A stretch of DNA of 64,000 bases from Candidatus Binataceae bacterium (GCA_035308025.1 DATGHL010000026.1:1-64000), one strand, 5' to 3'. Positions 16,696-26,431 are shown, counted from the stretch's first letter. A program made the numbers and translations. The notes: generated by a model not told the origin, from the letters alone.

Positions 16696-18159
16696 GTGAA
16701 GCCCTTTCATATTTTTAACACGCTGACCCGCACCGTCGAGGAGATCCGCCCGGCGCATCCGCCCGACGTGACCTATTACTCGTGCGGGCCGACGGTCTAC
16801 CTGCCGCAGCATCTCGGCAATCTACGCGCCTACGTTTTCGTCGACACCTTCAGGCGCGCGCTGCGCTTCAACGGCTGGAACGTCCGCCACGTGATGAATG
16901 TCACGGACGTCGGCCACATGACCTCGGACGAGGACGCAGGCGAGGACAAGATCGAGAAGACCGCGCGCGCACAGGGCAAGTCACCGCTCGAGGTCGCCGA
17001 CTTCTATATCGCGCAGTTCAAGCGCGATTGTGCACGGTTGAATATCGAGCTGCCCGAGCCGCCGATGCTCTCGCGCGCGACCGATCACATCGACGAGATG
17101 CAAGCGCTGATTCGGCGTGTCCTCGCCAACGGCTTTGCCTATGTGACGCCTTCCGGGGTGTATTTCGATGTCGAGAAATGGCGCGGACCTCATCGCATGG
17201 GCCGGCTGTCGCGTCAGAGCCTCGACGAGCAGCAGGGTAATCGCCTCGAACACTCGCCCGACAAACGCAGTCCGCACGATTTCGCGTTGTGGGTACTCAA
17301 CCAGCCGCATCACCTGATGCAGTGGGAGTCGCCGTGGGGACGCGGCTATCCCGGATGGCATATAGAGTGCTCCGCGATGTCGATGAAGTATCTGGGCGAG
17401 ACACTCGATATCCATTCGGGCGGTCTCGACCATATTCCGGTCCATCATGAGAACGAGATCGCACAATCTGAGAGCGCGACCGGCCAGCCGTTCGTGCGCT
17501 ACTTCGTGCACAACGCGTTTCTGGTCGGGATGGAGGGGGCAAAGATCAGCAAGAGCGCCGGCAAGTTCCCGGTGCTGGACGACCTCTCGAAATACGCGAT
17601 CATTCCATTAGCTTTTCGTTTTTTCTGCTTGGGAGCAAAATATCGGTCAGAGTTGGCCTTTAGCATTGAATCGCTGAACGCCGCCCAGGGCAAGCTTATG
17701 TACCTAGGGCGCTTCATTAACGAACTACCGAAGGAGGCTAAGCAGGCATCGGAAGACTCATCATGGGCGAAAGATTACGAAGAGCAATTTAGGCAGGCTC
17801 TTAACGACGATCTACATACGCCGAATGCGCTGGCCGTGGCACTTGAGATGGTTGCTAAAGCTCGCCGCGACCGAGATCTGAGGGTATGGAACACGCTATT
17901 AAAATTCGACTCTGTTTTGGGACTCGATCTTGCCGGTTATCAAAGCCCTCAGCGGCAGCCTCCGTCTCTTCCGCCAGAGGATCAGGAACTGATTGACGAA
18001 AGGAAAAAAGCACGCCTCGCGCGCGATTACGCTAAGGCCGATGAACTGAAGAAAGAGTTGCTGACTCGGGGGTACGAGATCAAAGACGATAAAGATGGGT
18101 CCAGTCAATACACTCGCGGCCTCAATGAGCTTTCTCGTTTGCCCGACCCTTCGTCTTGA
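16696..18159 (+). CDS. cysS: Cysteinyl-tRNA synthetase (mosaic composition)
   Basis: A class Ia synthetase charging tRNA-Cys, 487 residues with a GTG start. Signatures: the zinc-binding Cys in YYSCGPTVY, the HIGH-like HLGNLRAYVFVD, the GWHIECSAMSM zinc Cys, the HENEIAQSES motif, and the KMSKS-like KISKSAGK. The DALR anticodon-recognition helices follow, and a charged C-terminal helix (DERKKARLARDYAKADELKKEL) ends the protein. Base composition changes at about 17600. The 60 bases at 17041-17100 contain 38 G+C, but those at 17881-17940 contain only 26, with TTA, CTA, AGG and AAA codons rare in the 5' part. The reading frame is intact, so the protein should work. Confidence 0.95.
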   Translation: MKPFHIFNTLTRTVEEIRPAHPPDVTYYSCGPTVYLPQHLGNLRAYVFVDTFRRALRFNGWNVRHVMNVTDVGHMTSDEDAGEDKIEKTARAQGKSPLEVADFYIAQFKRDCARLNIELPEPPMLSRATDHIDEMQALIRRVLANGFAYVTPSGVYFDVEKWRGPHRMGRLSRQSLDEQQGNRLEHSPDKRSPHDFALWVLNQPHHLMQWESPWGRGYPGWHIECSAMSMKYLGETLDIHSGGLDHIPVHHENEIAQSESATGQPFVRYFVHNAFLVGMEGAKISKSAGKFPVLDDLSKYAIIPLAFRFFCLGAKYRSELAFSIESLNAAQGKLMYLGRFINELPKEAKQASEDSSWAKDYEEQFRQALNDDLHTPNALAVALEMVAKARRDRDLRVWNTLLKFDSVLGLDLAGYQSPQRQPPSLPPEDQELIDERKKARLARDYAKADELKKELLTRGYEIKDDKDGSSQYTRGLNELSRLPDPSS

Positions 18160-18198
18160 TGCAGGCACGGTTTCTTGCGAATACTGACCCTCACCCTA

Positions 18199-18222
18199 CC
18201 CTCTCCCTGATTAGGGAGAGGG
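18199..18222. repeat. Perfect 10-bp palindrome, CCCTCTCCCT/AGGGAGAGGG
   Basis: Two 10-base arms (18199-18208 and 18213-18222) pair perfectly around a 4-base GATT loop, between cysS and the CbbQ-like gene. The same GGGAGAGGGG / CCCCTCTCCC arms recur at 56704-56760. This type of palindrome is dispersed in many GC-rich genomes. It could act as a transcription attenuator or REP-like element; there is no T-run after it. Confidence 0.65.
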
Positions 18223-18244
18223 GACCAAAAGGGAAAGGTGGCTG

Positions 18245-19120
18245 ATGGCAATTGAGCTGAAAACATTTGACACGCGGATGCAGGGCTCGCGCGAAGGCGC
18301 CGAAGTGCGCCATCTCGACCCCGCGAACGCGCCCTACTACCTGACCATCGGCGACGAGGCCGAGATCTTCACCGCAGCCTACAAGGCCCGCCTGCCGATT
18401 CTGCTCAAAGGCCCCACGGGCTGCGGCAAAACCCGCTTCGTCGAGCACATGACCCATCAGCTCGCGGCGCTTCCCGAGGGACCCAACGAGCTGATCACCG
18501 TCGCCTGTCACGAGGATCTAACCGGCAGCGATCTGGTCGGGCGCTATCTGATTACCGCCGACGAGACGGTCTGGGTCGATGGCCCGCTGACGCAGGCGGT
18601 GCGGCGCGGCGCAATCTGCTATCTCGACGAAATCGTCGAGGCGCGCAAGGACACGACCGTGCTGATCCATCCGCTGTCGGACCATCGGCGCATCCTGCCG
18701 ATCGAAAAGCGCGGCGAGACCATCGAGGCCCACGTCGGCTTCCTGCTGGTGATCTCTTACAATCCCGGCTACCAGAGCATTCAGAAGAACCTCAAGCACT
18801 CGACCCGCCAGCGCTTCGTGACAATCGAATTCACCTATCCGCCGGCGGAGAAGGAAGTCGAGATTATCGCGCACGAATCCGGCGTCGATCGCGACATGGC
18901 GTTTCAGCTCGCGACGCTCGGCGAGAAGGTGCGGCACCTGAAGGCCTCGGGACTCGAAGAAGGCGTCTCGACGCGTCTGCTGATCTACGCCGGCGAGCTG
19001 ATTCGCCAGGGAATCGCGCCGCGCCGCGCGGCGACCGTCGCGGTGACCTGGTCGTTGACCGACGAGCTCGACAGCAAGCGCGCGATTGACGAAGTCGTCA
19101 AGGCGATCATGCCGGAATAA
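18245..19120 (+). CDS. CbbQ/NirQ/NorQ/GpvN family MoxR-type AAA+ ATPase
   Basis: A 291-residue hexameric chaperone-type ATPase. Walker A is [17 protein letters not shown] and Walker B is [24 protein letters not shown]. The family-specific [17 protein letters not shown] follows Walker A, sensor residues lie in [19 protein letters not shown], and the arginine-finger segment is [11 protein letters not shown]. Relatives remodel Rubisco (CbbQ), nitric oxide reductase (NorQ) or gas-vesicle assembly (GvpN) together with a VWA-domain partner. No such partner or substrate enzyme is encoded next to it. A GGAAAGGTGG ribosome-binding site precedes the ATG. The target is therefore unknown. Confidence 0.92.
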   Translation: MAIELKTFDTRMQGSREGAEVRHLDPANAPYYLTIGDEAEIFTAAYKARLPILLKGPTGCGKTRFVEHMTHQLAALPEGPNELITVACHEDLTGSDLVGRYLITADETVWVDGPLTQAVRRGAICYLDEIVEARKDTTVLIHPLSDHRRILPIEKRGETIEAHVGFLLVISYNPGYQSIQKNLKHSTRQRFVTIEFTYPPAEKEVEIIAHESGVDRDMAFQLATLGEKVRHLKASGLEEGVSTRLLIYAGELIRQGIAPRRAATVAVTWSLTDELDSKRAIDEVVKAIMPE

Positions 19121-19193
19121 TTTTTTCACCGTTTTCAGCTTTCACGGTTCACAAACGTCGGCGCTAATCGCAGACTACGCGGCCTCTGCAAAA

Positions 19194-20276
19194 GTGAGTA
19201 CTTCGCTGAAAAAGATCGATCTGCGCAGCGACACGGTAACCCTCCCGACCGCCGAAATGCGCGAGGCGATGGCCCGTGCGGAACTCGGCGACGACGTTTA
19301 CGGCGAGGACCCCACCGTCAACCGTCTTGAGTCGATCGCGGCGGCCGCGATGGGCATGGAGGCCGCGATGTTCGTGCCGAGCGGCACGATGGGCAACCTC
19401 GCTGCGATGCTCACCCACTGCGGGCGCGGCACCAAAGTCTTCCTCGGCGCCGAGGCCCACACCTACCTCTATGAGGCGGGCGGCGCGGCGGCGCTGGGCG
19501 GCGTCGTCACGACGCCGATTCGCAATACCGCTGACGGCGAACTCGACCTCGAGCAGTTGGCCGAGGAGCTCGAGCGGCCGCCCGATGCGCACTTCGCGCG
19601 GCCGGCGCTGGTGGCGCTCGAAAATACCCACAACCTTTGCGCGGGCGCGGCCGTCGAATTGTCGCACATGGCGGCGGTCGCCGAGCTGGCGTGTCGTCAC
19701 GGTCTGCCGGTGCATCTCGACGGCGCGCGCATCTTCAACGCGGCGATCGCGCTGGAAACCACCGCGGCCAAAATCGCCGCCGGCGCCGACTCGGTGTCGT
19801 TCTGCCTCTCCAAGGGACTCGCCTGTCCGGTGGGGTCGCTGTTGTGCGGCAGCGCAAAATTCATCGCGGAGGCGCGTCGCACGCGCAAGCTGCTCGGCGG
19901 CGGGATGCGCCAGGCGGGCGTGCTCGCGGCGGCCGGAATCGTTGCGCTCGAAACCATGATCGATCGCCTCGCCGAGGACCATCAGAACGCGCGGGCACTG
20001 GCGCAAGGACTCGGCCTCATCGCCGGACTCAACGTGCGGCCGGTAAAGCGGCGCACCAACATGGTGGTCTTCGACCTCGAAGGCGGCGCGCCCGAGGCGG
20101 CCATCTTTGTAGCCGCGCTGCGCGAGCGCGAGGTGCTGATCGGCGCGCGCGGGCCGGCGACCTTTCGCGCGGTAACCCATCACGACGTTTCGCGCGCCGC
20201 GATCGATCGCGCAGTCGCGGCGGCATCGGAAGCGGCGGCAGAAGCGTTCGGGGATCAGTATTCATGGACTCACTGA
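19194..20276 (+). CDS. ltaE: Low-specificity L-threonine aldolase
   Basis: A PLP enzyme splitting threonine or allo-threonine into glycine and acetaldehyde; 360 residues from the GTG at 19194. The N-terminal [19 protein letters not shown] is the family signature. [29 protein letters not shown], the ENTHN motif, [11 protein letters not shown] (PLP Asp and Arg), and [17 protein letters not shown] with the PLP-binding Lys all follow in order. The frame is open about 100 bases further upstream, but homology starts at [11 protein letters not shown]. Its 3' end overlaps the next SDR gene by 13 bp, which suggests translational coupling and a joint pathway, such as serine/glycine or beta-hydroxy amino acid use. 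Confidence 0.94.
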   Translation: MSTSLKKIDLRSDTVTLPTAEMREAMARAELGDDVYGEDPTVNRLESIAAAAMGMEAAMFVPSGTMGNLAAMLTHCGRGTKVFLGAEAHTYLYEAGGAAALGGVVTTPIRNTADGELDLEQLAEELERPPDAHFARPALVALENTHNLCAGAAVELSHMAAVAELACRHGLPVHLDGARIFNAAIALETTAAKIAAGADSVSFCLSKGLACPVGSLLCGSAKFIAEARRTRKLLGGGMRQAGVLAAAGIVALETMIDRLAEDHQNARALAQGLGLIAGLNVRPVKRRTNMVVFDLEGGAPEAAIFVAALREREVLIGARGPATFRAVTHHDVSRAAIDRAVAAASEAAAEAFGDQYSWTH

Positions 20277-21046
20277 ACTCGCTCTTCTCCCTCAAGGGCC
20301 GCGTAGGACTCGTAACCGGCGCCTCCTCCGGCCTCGGCGTCGAGTGCGCGCACGCCCTCGCGCTCGCCGGCGCCGATGTCGTCTTAGCGGCGCGGCGCGG
20401 CGATCGCGTCGAAAAATTCGCCGCCGAGCTGAGCGCGAAATACGGTGTCCGCAGTGTCGGCGTCCAAGCCGATATAACCGTCGACGCCGACCTCGACCGT
20501 CTAGTCGAAGCCGCGCAGGCGCAGCTCGGCGACATCGACATTTTGATCAACAACGCCGGCATCTCGCCGACCGGACGCGCGGAATCGTTGCCGCGCGCGA
20601 TCTGGGACTCGGCAATGGCGACGAACTTGACCGCACCGATGATGCTCTCCCAGCGCGTGGCGCGCAGTCTGATCGAGGCGAAGAAGCCCGGCCGCATCAT
20701 CAATATGGTGTCGATTTACGCGTTGGTCGCCAGTTCGATCTATCGGCTGAGCGCCTACACGGCGACCAAGGCGGCGCTGGCGAATCTGACGCGGCAGCTC
20801 GCCGTCGAGTGGGCACAGTACGGCATCCTCGTGAATGCGATCGCCCCCGGATGGATTCCGACCGAAGCGACCGAAGGGGGAATCGCGAAACCGGCGAATC
20901 GCGAGCGGATGGAGCGCGGCACGCCGCTCGGCCGCCTCGGCCTTCCCGAGGAGTTGCGCGGCGCCGTGATCTATCTGGCCGCGCCGGCCTCGAGCTACGT
21001 TACCGGGACGATCCTCTCGGTGGACGGCGGTTACGCCTCCTGGTGA
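20264..21046 (+). CDS. SDR family oxidoreductase in ltaE operon
   Basis: A 260-residue short-chain dehydrogenase whose ATG lies inside the 3' end of ltaE. Motifs: [24 protein letters not shown], Ser in [10 protein letters not shown], the [11 protein letters not shown]yr/Lys pair, and the C-terminal [14 protein letters not shown]. After beta-2, [13 protein letters not shown] has the double Arg typical of NADP(H) use. The closest recognisable relatives are gluconate 5-dehydrogenase-like SDRs, judged only from [13 protein letters not shown] at the N-terminus. Its stop overlaps the GTG of the permease gene (GTGA at 21043-21046), so ltaE, this SDR and the permease form one tightly coupled unit. 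Confidence 0.9.
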   Translation: MDSLNSLFSLKGRVGLVTGASSGLGVECAHALALAGADVVLAARRGDRVEKFAAELSAKYGVRSVGVQADITVDADLDRLVEAAQAQLGDIDILINNAGISPTGRAESLPRAIWDSAMATNLTAPMMLSQRVARSLIEAKKPGRIINMVSIYALVASSIYRLSAYTATKAALANLTRQLAVEWAQYGILVNAIAPGWIPTEATEGGIAKPANRERMERGTPLGRLGLPEELRGAVIYLAAPASSYVTGTILSVDGGYASW

Positions 21047-22497
21047 CCGCGCGCGGCGGCCATCGCGGAACGCTCGCCGCGCAACTGCTGCGACGCAAAC
21101 CGTCGGCGGCGCTATTAGCCGAGGCCGCGCCGCACGCCGGCGGTCTCCGACGGGTCCTCGGCGCATTCGATCTGACCCTGCTCGGTATCGGCGCAATTAT
21201 CGGCGCCGGAATTTTCGTGCTGACCGGCGTCGGCGCCTCTTATGCCGGTCCCGGGCTGGTGCTCTCATTCGTGCTGGCGGGCTTTGCCTGCGCGATGGCC
21301 GCGCTCTGCTATGCGGAATTTGCCGCGATGATCCCGATCGCGGGCAGCGCCTATTCCTATTCCTACGCCACCATGGGCGAGCTGATCGCCTGGATTATCG
21401 GCTGGGACCTCGTGCTCGAGTATGCGGTCGCGTCGGCTGCGGTGGCCGCCGGCTGGTCGCATTACCTGACGGTGATTCTGGCCGGTCTTGGCCTCCGCCT
21501 GCCCTCCGCACTAATCCATTCGCCCGGCACCGCGGCCGGCGCAATTATCAATCTGCCGGCGCTCCTGATCGTCCTGCTGGTAACGGTGATCCTCTACGTG
21601 GGCGTGCAGGAGAGCGCGCGCGTCAATTCGATCATCGTCGGCGTCAAGCTCTTCGCCGTGCTGATGGTGGTCGCGGTCGGAGGATTTTTCATCAAACCCG
21701 CCAACTGGTCGCCATTTCTGCCGCTCGGATGGGGCGGCGTACTACGCGGCGCCGCTTATATCTTCTTCGCCTACATCGGGTTCGATGCGGTTTCGACCGC
21801 CGCCGAGGAGGTGGTCGAGCCGCAGCGCGCGCTGCCGATCGGCATCCTCGCTTCGCTCGGCGTCTGCACCGTCCTCTATATCGCGGTCGCTGCGGTCCTT
21901 ACTGGGATGGTGCCGATGAAGTCGATCGATATCGACGCGCCGCTCGCCAGCGCGTTCGTCACGCGCGGACTTAATTTCGCCGCGGGAGTGATTTCGCTCG
22001 GCGCCGTCGCCGGCCTGACTTCGGTGTTGCTGGTGCTGCTGCTCGGACAATCGCGGATCTTTTATGCGATCTCCCGCGACGGTTTATTGCCGCCAATCTT
22101 CAGCCGCGTGCATCCGCGCTTCCAGACCCCCTCGATGCCGACCGTGCTCACCGGCGCGGCGGTCGGTCTGACCGCGGGTCTGGTGCCGATCAAGGAGATC
22201 GCGGAGCTGACCAATATCGGCACGCTGTTCGCCTTCGTGCTGGTCTGCTTTGGAATCTGGATCCTGCGCCACGTCGAACCGGAGCTCGAGCGCCCGTTCC
22301 GAACGCCGCTGGTGCCGCTCGTGCCGATTCTGGGCGTCGGTTCGTGTTTGCTGATGATGTTCGGGCTCGGCGAAGTAACGTGGCTCCGCTTTGTCTTGTG
22401 GATGGCTGTCGGTTTGGCGATCTATTTCGCCTACGGACGCTTCCACAGCAACGTCGCAATTGAGGCCGCCGCCGATCACCGCGCCCGAGCCGGCTGA
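21043..22497 (+). CDS. Amino acid permease (APC superfamily, cationic-type)
   Basis: A 484-residue inner-membrane transporter, GTG start overlapping the stop of the previous SDR. About twelve to fourteen hydrophobic segments begin after a 40-residue basic N-terminus. The substrate-binding first helix reads LLGIGAIIGAGIFVLTGVGA, the GxG unwound segment typical of APC porters. YAEFAAMIPIAGSAYSYSYATMGE, IGWDLVLEYAVASAAVAAGWS and FFAYIGFDAVSTAAEEVVEPQRALPIGI match the CAT/YfnA group. RIFYAISRDGLLPPIFSRVHP near the C-terminus supports this. Coupling to ltaE suggests import of threonine or a related amino acid, which is an inference from context. Confidence 0.93.
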   Translation: MTARGGHRGTLAAQLLRRKPSAALLAEAAPHAGGLRRVLGAFDLTLLGIGAIIGAGIFVLTGVGASYAGPGLVLSFVLAGFACAMAALCYAEFAAMIPIAGSAYSYSYATMGELIAWIIGWDLVLEYAVASAAVAAGWSHYLTVILAGLGLRLPSALIHSPGTAAGAIINLPALLIVLLVTVILYVGVQESARVNSIIVGVKLFAVLMVVAVGGFFIKPANWSPFLPLGWGGVLRGAAYIFFAYIGFDAVSTAAEEVVEPQRALPIGILASLGVCTVLYIAVAAVLTGMVPMKSIDIDAPLASAFVTRGLNFAAGVISLGAVAGLTSVLLVLLLGQSRIFYAISRDGLLPPIFSRVHPRFQTPSMPTVLTGAAVGLTAGLVPIKEIAELTNIGTLFAFVLVCFGIWILRHVEPELERPFRTPLVPLVPILGVGSCLLMMFGLGEVTWLRFVLWMAVGLAIYFAYGRFHSNVAIEAAADHRARAG

Positions 22498-22499
22498 TT

Positions 22500-23531
22500 T
22501 CAGCTATATAGCCGCGAGTAGAGACTCATCGCCGCGTCGAGCGGTGGCCGCGCCGGTACAAACTGACCCCAGGGATCTTGATGCGCAGCGCTTTCGGCGG
22601 CGTGGAGACAGGATCGAATCATAGCGATCGCGATGAACATCTCGGCGAGACGCTTTTGTACGTCGGGCGCGCCGGCTACATCGCGCGTGAGGCTCGCGGC
22701 GAGCCCGAGACGCAACTCAGCGACGACTGCGGCGTTGACCACCCGCTGATGCATCTGATTGACGACGACACTACTCTCCTCAAGCAGCGCTGCTCCGAGC
22801 GTCTCGTCACCGCATAGAAAGACCCGCTCCGATGGAACTGCCACGCGGTCGAACTCCGCGATCCAATCCATACCGATGTGGCCTACGAGCTTCAGCCCTC
22901 GCGTATTGCAGCTGACCGCGAAAGCAAGGGCTGGGGACAGGACGAGCAGTTCTTCTGCGAATGGCGCGGCGGGTGTCACGGGCAGCGCACCCGCGACTAC
23001 GATGCCCTCAGAGGTTGTGTCAACCAGCCTAACATCCGGAGCCGCTAGCTTCGGTGTCGAATCGCGGCCGTGATCCGATTCCATAGACCGGGTTTGGGTT
23101 AGACACCAGTCGCGGCGGCGAGCTTCGCGATAGTAGGCCTCGAGGTTCGCGGCGGCGTGCGGCGCGCTCGGCGCGAGCAACTGCGACGCCGCGGCGAGGC
23201 TCGCGAGCGTGGTGTTGCAATAGTCGGGCGTCCATTCGAGCGTTCCGCCGTGAGCTTCGGCCCAGCGGCGAAACATGATTCCTCGCCGCCGCACCTCCTC
23301 GACGTTGCGCGGCTGGATGAACGAAAGCCCGGCGCGGTCGCCGTCGTCGAGCCGCACCGTCATCGACCCTGGATGCTCCATCTGCAGATCGTAGAGCGAA
23401 GCGATCGCGCGGGCGCGCCGCACAAACGCCGGATGGATCGTCGGGTCGGCGACACGCTCGCCCTCGAACCAAAGCTCGGCCTTCAGCTTGCGCAGCGACG
23501 AGAGATAGTTGTTGCCCGAACGTGCTCCCAT
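22500..23531 (-). CDS. HpaB/4-BUDH-family flavoprotein-like protein, shortened
   Basis: A 343-residue protein resembling the oxygenase component of 4-hydroxyphenylacetate 3-monooxygenase or 4-hydroxybutyryl-CoA dehydratase. The N-terminus shows GNNYLSSLRKL, GERVADPTIHPAFVRRARAIASLYDLQ, and later the PDYCNTTLASLAAA helix and the VVDTTSEG-like LVDTTSEGIVVAGA flavin/substrate strand. VPSERVFLCG also matches. Full-length members have roughly 480-520 residues; here the central and C-terminal helical portions are much shorter. None of the 4-BUDH iron-sulfur ligand pattern is evident. It lies 10 bp downstream of the flippase-like gene on the same strand. It may be a degenerated or specialised acyl-CoA dehydrogenase-fold protein. 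Confidence 0.7.
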   Translation of the reverse strand: MGARSGNNYLSSLRKLKAELWFEGERVADPTIHPAFVRRARAIASLYDLQMEHPGSMTVRLDDGDRAGLSFIQPRNVEEVRRRGIMFRRWAEAHGGTLEWTPDYCNTTLASLAAASQLLAPSAPHAAANLEAYYREARRRDWCLTQTRSMESDHGRDSTPKLAAPDVRLVDTTSEGIVVAGALPVTPAAPFAEELLVLSPALAFAVSCNTRGLKLVGHIGMDWIAEFDRVAVPSERVFLCGDETLGAALLEESSVVVNQMHQRVVNAAVVAELRLGLAASLTRDVAGAPDVQKRLAEMFIAIAMIRSCLHAAESAAHQDPWGQFVPARPPLDAAMSLYSRLYS

Positions 23532-23541
23532 CGTCGTTCAT

Positions 23542-24540
23542 CTATGCGCTGGTCGACTGCACTAGGGGCTCGCGGATAATCTCGGGTTTTGGCGCGGGTG
23601 TAACGACAAACGGCCACAGCCCGCTCAGACCGGCGACCAGCGTGCTCGCGAACCACACGAGGCCAAGCGCGATCGCATCCTGACGGGCGACGCCGGCCAG
23701 CCCGAACAACAGCAGATATGCGCTCTCGCGCACGCCCAAACCATTGATGGTGAGTGGGATGCTCGCAACGACGTTGGCCATCGGCACGATCAACAGGACT
23801 GCGGAAAATGGGATCGCGATTCCCATCCCGACGGCGAGCAGATACTGGCAAAGCGCGAGCGACGCTTGCAGGACCATTGAAAGCGCCAGCGGGACGATCA
23901 TGCCGCGCTGGTTGCGCAAGTAGGGCGTCAGCGGCTCCGCGATCGCGCGGACCCTTCCGCTGAAGCGGCTCGCGACGGTCGCGAGCAGTGGCCCAGCCAG
24001 GTAGCCGAGCAAGGCTGTCAGTCCGAGGGCGACGGTGAGGTGAATGAGTGCTGCAGGGATGCGCACGCTTGTCGCCGTCAAGGCCGCGATCGCTGCGAAC
24101 CAGAACAGTGCGACGAGGCCGACCCCGCGGTCCGCCACCACTGAGGCGACGGCTGCGCCGACGCGCCGATGCCGCAGACCGAGGTAGCGCGCGCGCGCCG
24201 CGTCACCGCCGACCAGTCCGGGTACGAACAGGTTGGTGAACACCCCAACGAAATAATAGGCAAGATATTCCCGCCACAAACCACCAAAGCCGTTGAGGCG
24301 GGCGAGCAACTGCCATCGGTAAGATGACATCATCTGGCCCGCAAAGTAGAGCGCGATCGCGGCAACGAAGAAGCCCGGGCGTTCGCGGCTCAGTACTTGC
24401 GCGACGCGATCAGCGCCGCACAGCCAGAGCAGGGTAACAACGAGTGCGAGCCCGAGGCCTGCGCGGATCGCGAAGCCGAACCGCGACTTTGGCGGCGAAT
24501 CGCGGCCCTCGATCGAAACTGCCTCGGCGGGATTATCCAC
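23542..24540 (-). CDS. Lysylphosphatidylglycerol synthase TM-region / flippase-like (UPF0104) membrane protein
   Basis: About 332 residues with eight or so membrane segments. The family hallmarks are ALYFAGQMMSSYRWQLLARLNG, YYFVGVFTNLFVPGLVGGDAARARYLG and ASIPLTINGLGVRESAYLLLFG. These match the flippase-like domain proteins associated with lipid-linked sugar transfer and hopanoid or glycolipid synthesis. A GTG at 24573 would extend the protein by 11 residues and overlap the upstream gene by 41 bp; the GTG at 24540 gives an 8-bp overlap and is preferred. It follows an ArnT-like glycosyltransferase, so a role in moving or modifying an undecaprenyl- or lipid-linked sugar is plausible. Confidence 0.85.
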   Translation of the reverse strand: MDNPAEAVSIEGRDSPPKSRFGFAIRAGLGLALVVTLLWLCGADRVAQVLSRERPGFFVAAIALYFAGQMMSSYRWQLLARLNGFGGLWREYLAYYFVGVFTNLFVPGLVGGDAARARYLGLRHRRVGAAVASVVADRGVGLVALFWFAAIAALTATSVRIPAALIHLTVALGLTALLGYLAGPLLATVASRFSGRVRAIAEPLTPYLRNQRGMIVPLALSMVLQASLALCQYLLAVGMGIAIPFSAVLLIVPMANVVASIPLTINGLGVRESAYLLLFGLAGVARQDAIALGLVWFASTLVAGLSGLWPFVVTPAPKPEIIREPLVQSTSA

Positions 24541-26200
24541 CAATTGGCCTCTGCGCCGGATCTGACGTCCCACGGGTTACTGCGATCTTTTTGGCGTCGG
24601 CCGCGACTACAGTATATGGCCCGAGGCTCGCGGCGAGCGGAGCAAACGCGGCGCGATCGACGATCAGCACAGACGGGATCGGCTCGTTCCACAAGCGCAA
24701 AAGGTCGGCGCGGCGGGTGAAGAAAAAATTCGCCGCGTCGGACGCATGGGCGGCGCCATAGGCGAGTTCGGTCTTCGCGCCAATCAGGATGACGCGGCGG
24801 CGCGCATAGAACGGCAGCGATTGAAGGTAACGCGGATAGCAGATCAGGCGGGCATCGGGAGCGCGCTCGGCGATTGCGCGTGCGAGTTCTGCGTAAGATC
24901 GTGCAGGCTCCGACATGATCCGGCCGTAGCTCGCAACAATCAGAATCGCGACCGCCGCAGTCGCGATCGTCGCCAAACCAGCCTCGAAGCGGTGTTGCCA
25001 GAACGCCGCAAAGCAAATTGCGCCCGCGACGAGCACAATCGCGCCGGCGAAGTAGAGGGCGGGCCGCACGAGCATCGGATTGGGACTCGCAAAGCGGTTG
25101 GCAAAGATTCCCGCAAGCATCACGCCCGCGCCGAGGAGACTCAAGATCGGGCCGCTCGCGGCGAGACGCCGGGAGCTATTCGCTACGGCGAGCGCGGAAT
25201 CGTGCTCGCGATCGGTGAACCCCAGCAAGCCGCTTGCGATCACAATCGCGAGCGGAGGAAGCGCCGGCAGGATGTAGGGAATCAGCTTCGCGCTGGCGCA
25301 GGAGAAGACGACAAAGATCGTCGCGGCGCTGATCAGGCAGAAACGCCGTGCCGGATTGGGTGTGAGAGATCGCCACGCCGCGAACGGCGCGAGGATCGAC
25401 CAGGGAAGTGTTCCTGCGATGATCACCGGCACGTAGTAGTAGATTGGCTGGCCGTGCGAGTAGCTTGACTGAAAGAAACGGCGAAAGTGCTCGCCGACGA
25501 AGTAGAAATCGAGAAAATCCGGCTGCCGAATCGCAACGGCGACAAACCAGGGCGCAACGATCGCCGCGGTCAGGCAGAAGCCGGGGACGACTCGAAAACG
25601 CCGGAGTGCGTGGCGCCAGTCACGCTCGGTCACCAGGAAGATTGCCCCTGCAACCAGCGGGATCGCAAGACCGATCGGGCCCTTGGTTAGCACTGCCAGC
25701 GCGATCGCGACGTACATGATCCAGCACCAGCCGCCGTCTTCGCGCCAATGGAGAAAGAAAGCGAAGAGCGCGACCGTAATCGTCGCCGTCAACAGCATAT
25801 CGGTCGTCAGCACCTGCGCCATCACGGCATAGAGCGCACTCGTGCTCAAAATGATCGCCGACCAAAAGGCGTGGCGCGAGTCGATGACTCGCCGCGCGAA
25901 GAGATAGTCGGCCGCGACCCCGGCGCATGCCGCCGCAGCATTGACGAATCGGGCGGCGAACTCATTGACGCCGAATGCGTGCATCGCCAACGCCGTGAGC
26001 CAATACAACAGCGGCGGTTTCTCGATATACGGCACGTAGTTGAGGTGCGGCACGACAAAGTCGCGCAAGACCAGCATCTCGCGCGCGATTTCCGCGTAGC
26101 GCGCCTCATCCGGCTCCCAGAGCCCGTATGCGCCCAGATGGAAGAAGCAGACGAGCGCGGCGACCACAGCGACGATAATCGCCCCAACGATTTCGCGCAT
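24533..26200 (-). CDS. ArnT-like / PMT_2 family membrane glycosyltransferase (GT83-type)
   Basis: A 555-residue GT-C-fold membrane enzyme that transfers sugar from a polyprenyl phosphate donor to lipid A or another periplasmic acceptor. The first periplasmic loop carries the catalytic acidic motif GLWEPDEARYAEIAREML, followed by YIEKPPLLYWLTALA, as in ArnT. About eleven or twelve hydrophobic helices follow, with VLTKGPIGLAIPLV and FFQSSYSHGQPIYYY typical of this group. The C-terminal 130 residues form a small soluble domain. The start at ATG 26200 places the first helix at the N-terminus; a GTG at 26281 is an alternative. It is the first gene of a minus-strand trio with the flippase-like and HpaB-like genes. 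Confidence 0.9.
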   Translation of the reverse strand: MREIVGAIIVAVVAALVCFFHLGAYGLWEPDEARYAEIAREMLVLRDFVVPHLNYVPYIEKPPLLYWLTALAMHAFGVNEFAARFVNAAAACAGVAADYLFARRVIDSRHAFWSAIILSTSALYAVMAQVLTTDMLLTATITVALFAFFLHWREDGGWCWIMYVAIALAVLTKGPIGLAIPLVAGAIFLVTERDWRHALRRFRVVPGFCLTAAIVAPWFVAVAIRQPDFLDFYFVGEHFRRFFQSSYSHGQPIYYYVPVIIAGTLPWSILAPFAAWRSLTPNPARRFCLISAATIFVVFSCASAKLIPYILPALPPLAIVIASGLLGFTDREHDSALAVANSSRRLAASGPILSLLGAGVMLAGIFANRFASPNPMLVRPALYFAGAIVLVAGAICFAAFWQHRFEAGLATIATAAVAILIVASYGRIMSEPARSYAELARAIAERAPDARLICYPRYLQSLPFYARRRVILIGAKTELAYGAAHASDAANFFFTRRADLLRLWNEPIPSVLIVDRAAFAPLAASLGPYTVVAADAKKIAVTRGTSDPAQRPIGG

Positions 26201-26431
26201 CGACGCGGAGCGAGCGCAGCCTCGGCTGCCGACGGAAGTGCGCACGGTTGCCAAGTCTAACTTGAGCGCTGCGAGCGTCACAGGGGGCGGCGGTGAGCGC
26301 GCCGCCGGGCAGGGCTACCACTATGCCCGAAATCCTTGGTCGGCTAGATTCGGAGTCGGCAACATGCGGATTAGCCGTGATTGGACCCCGATCAAAAAGG
26401 AAGCCCACGCGCGGATACCGGAGGCGGTAGC

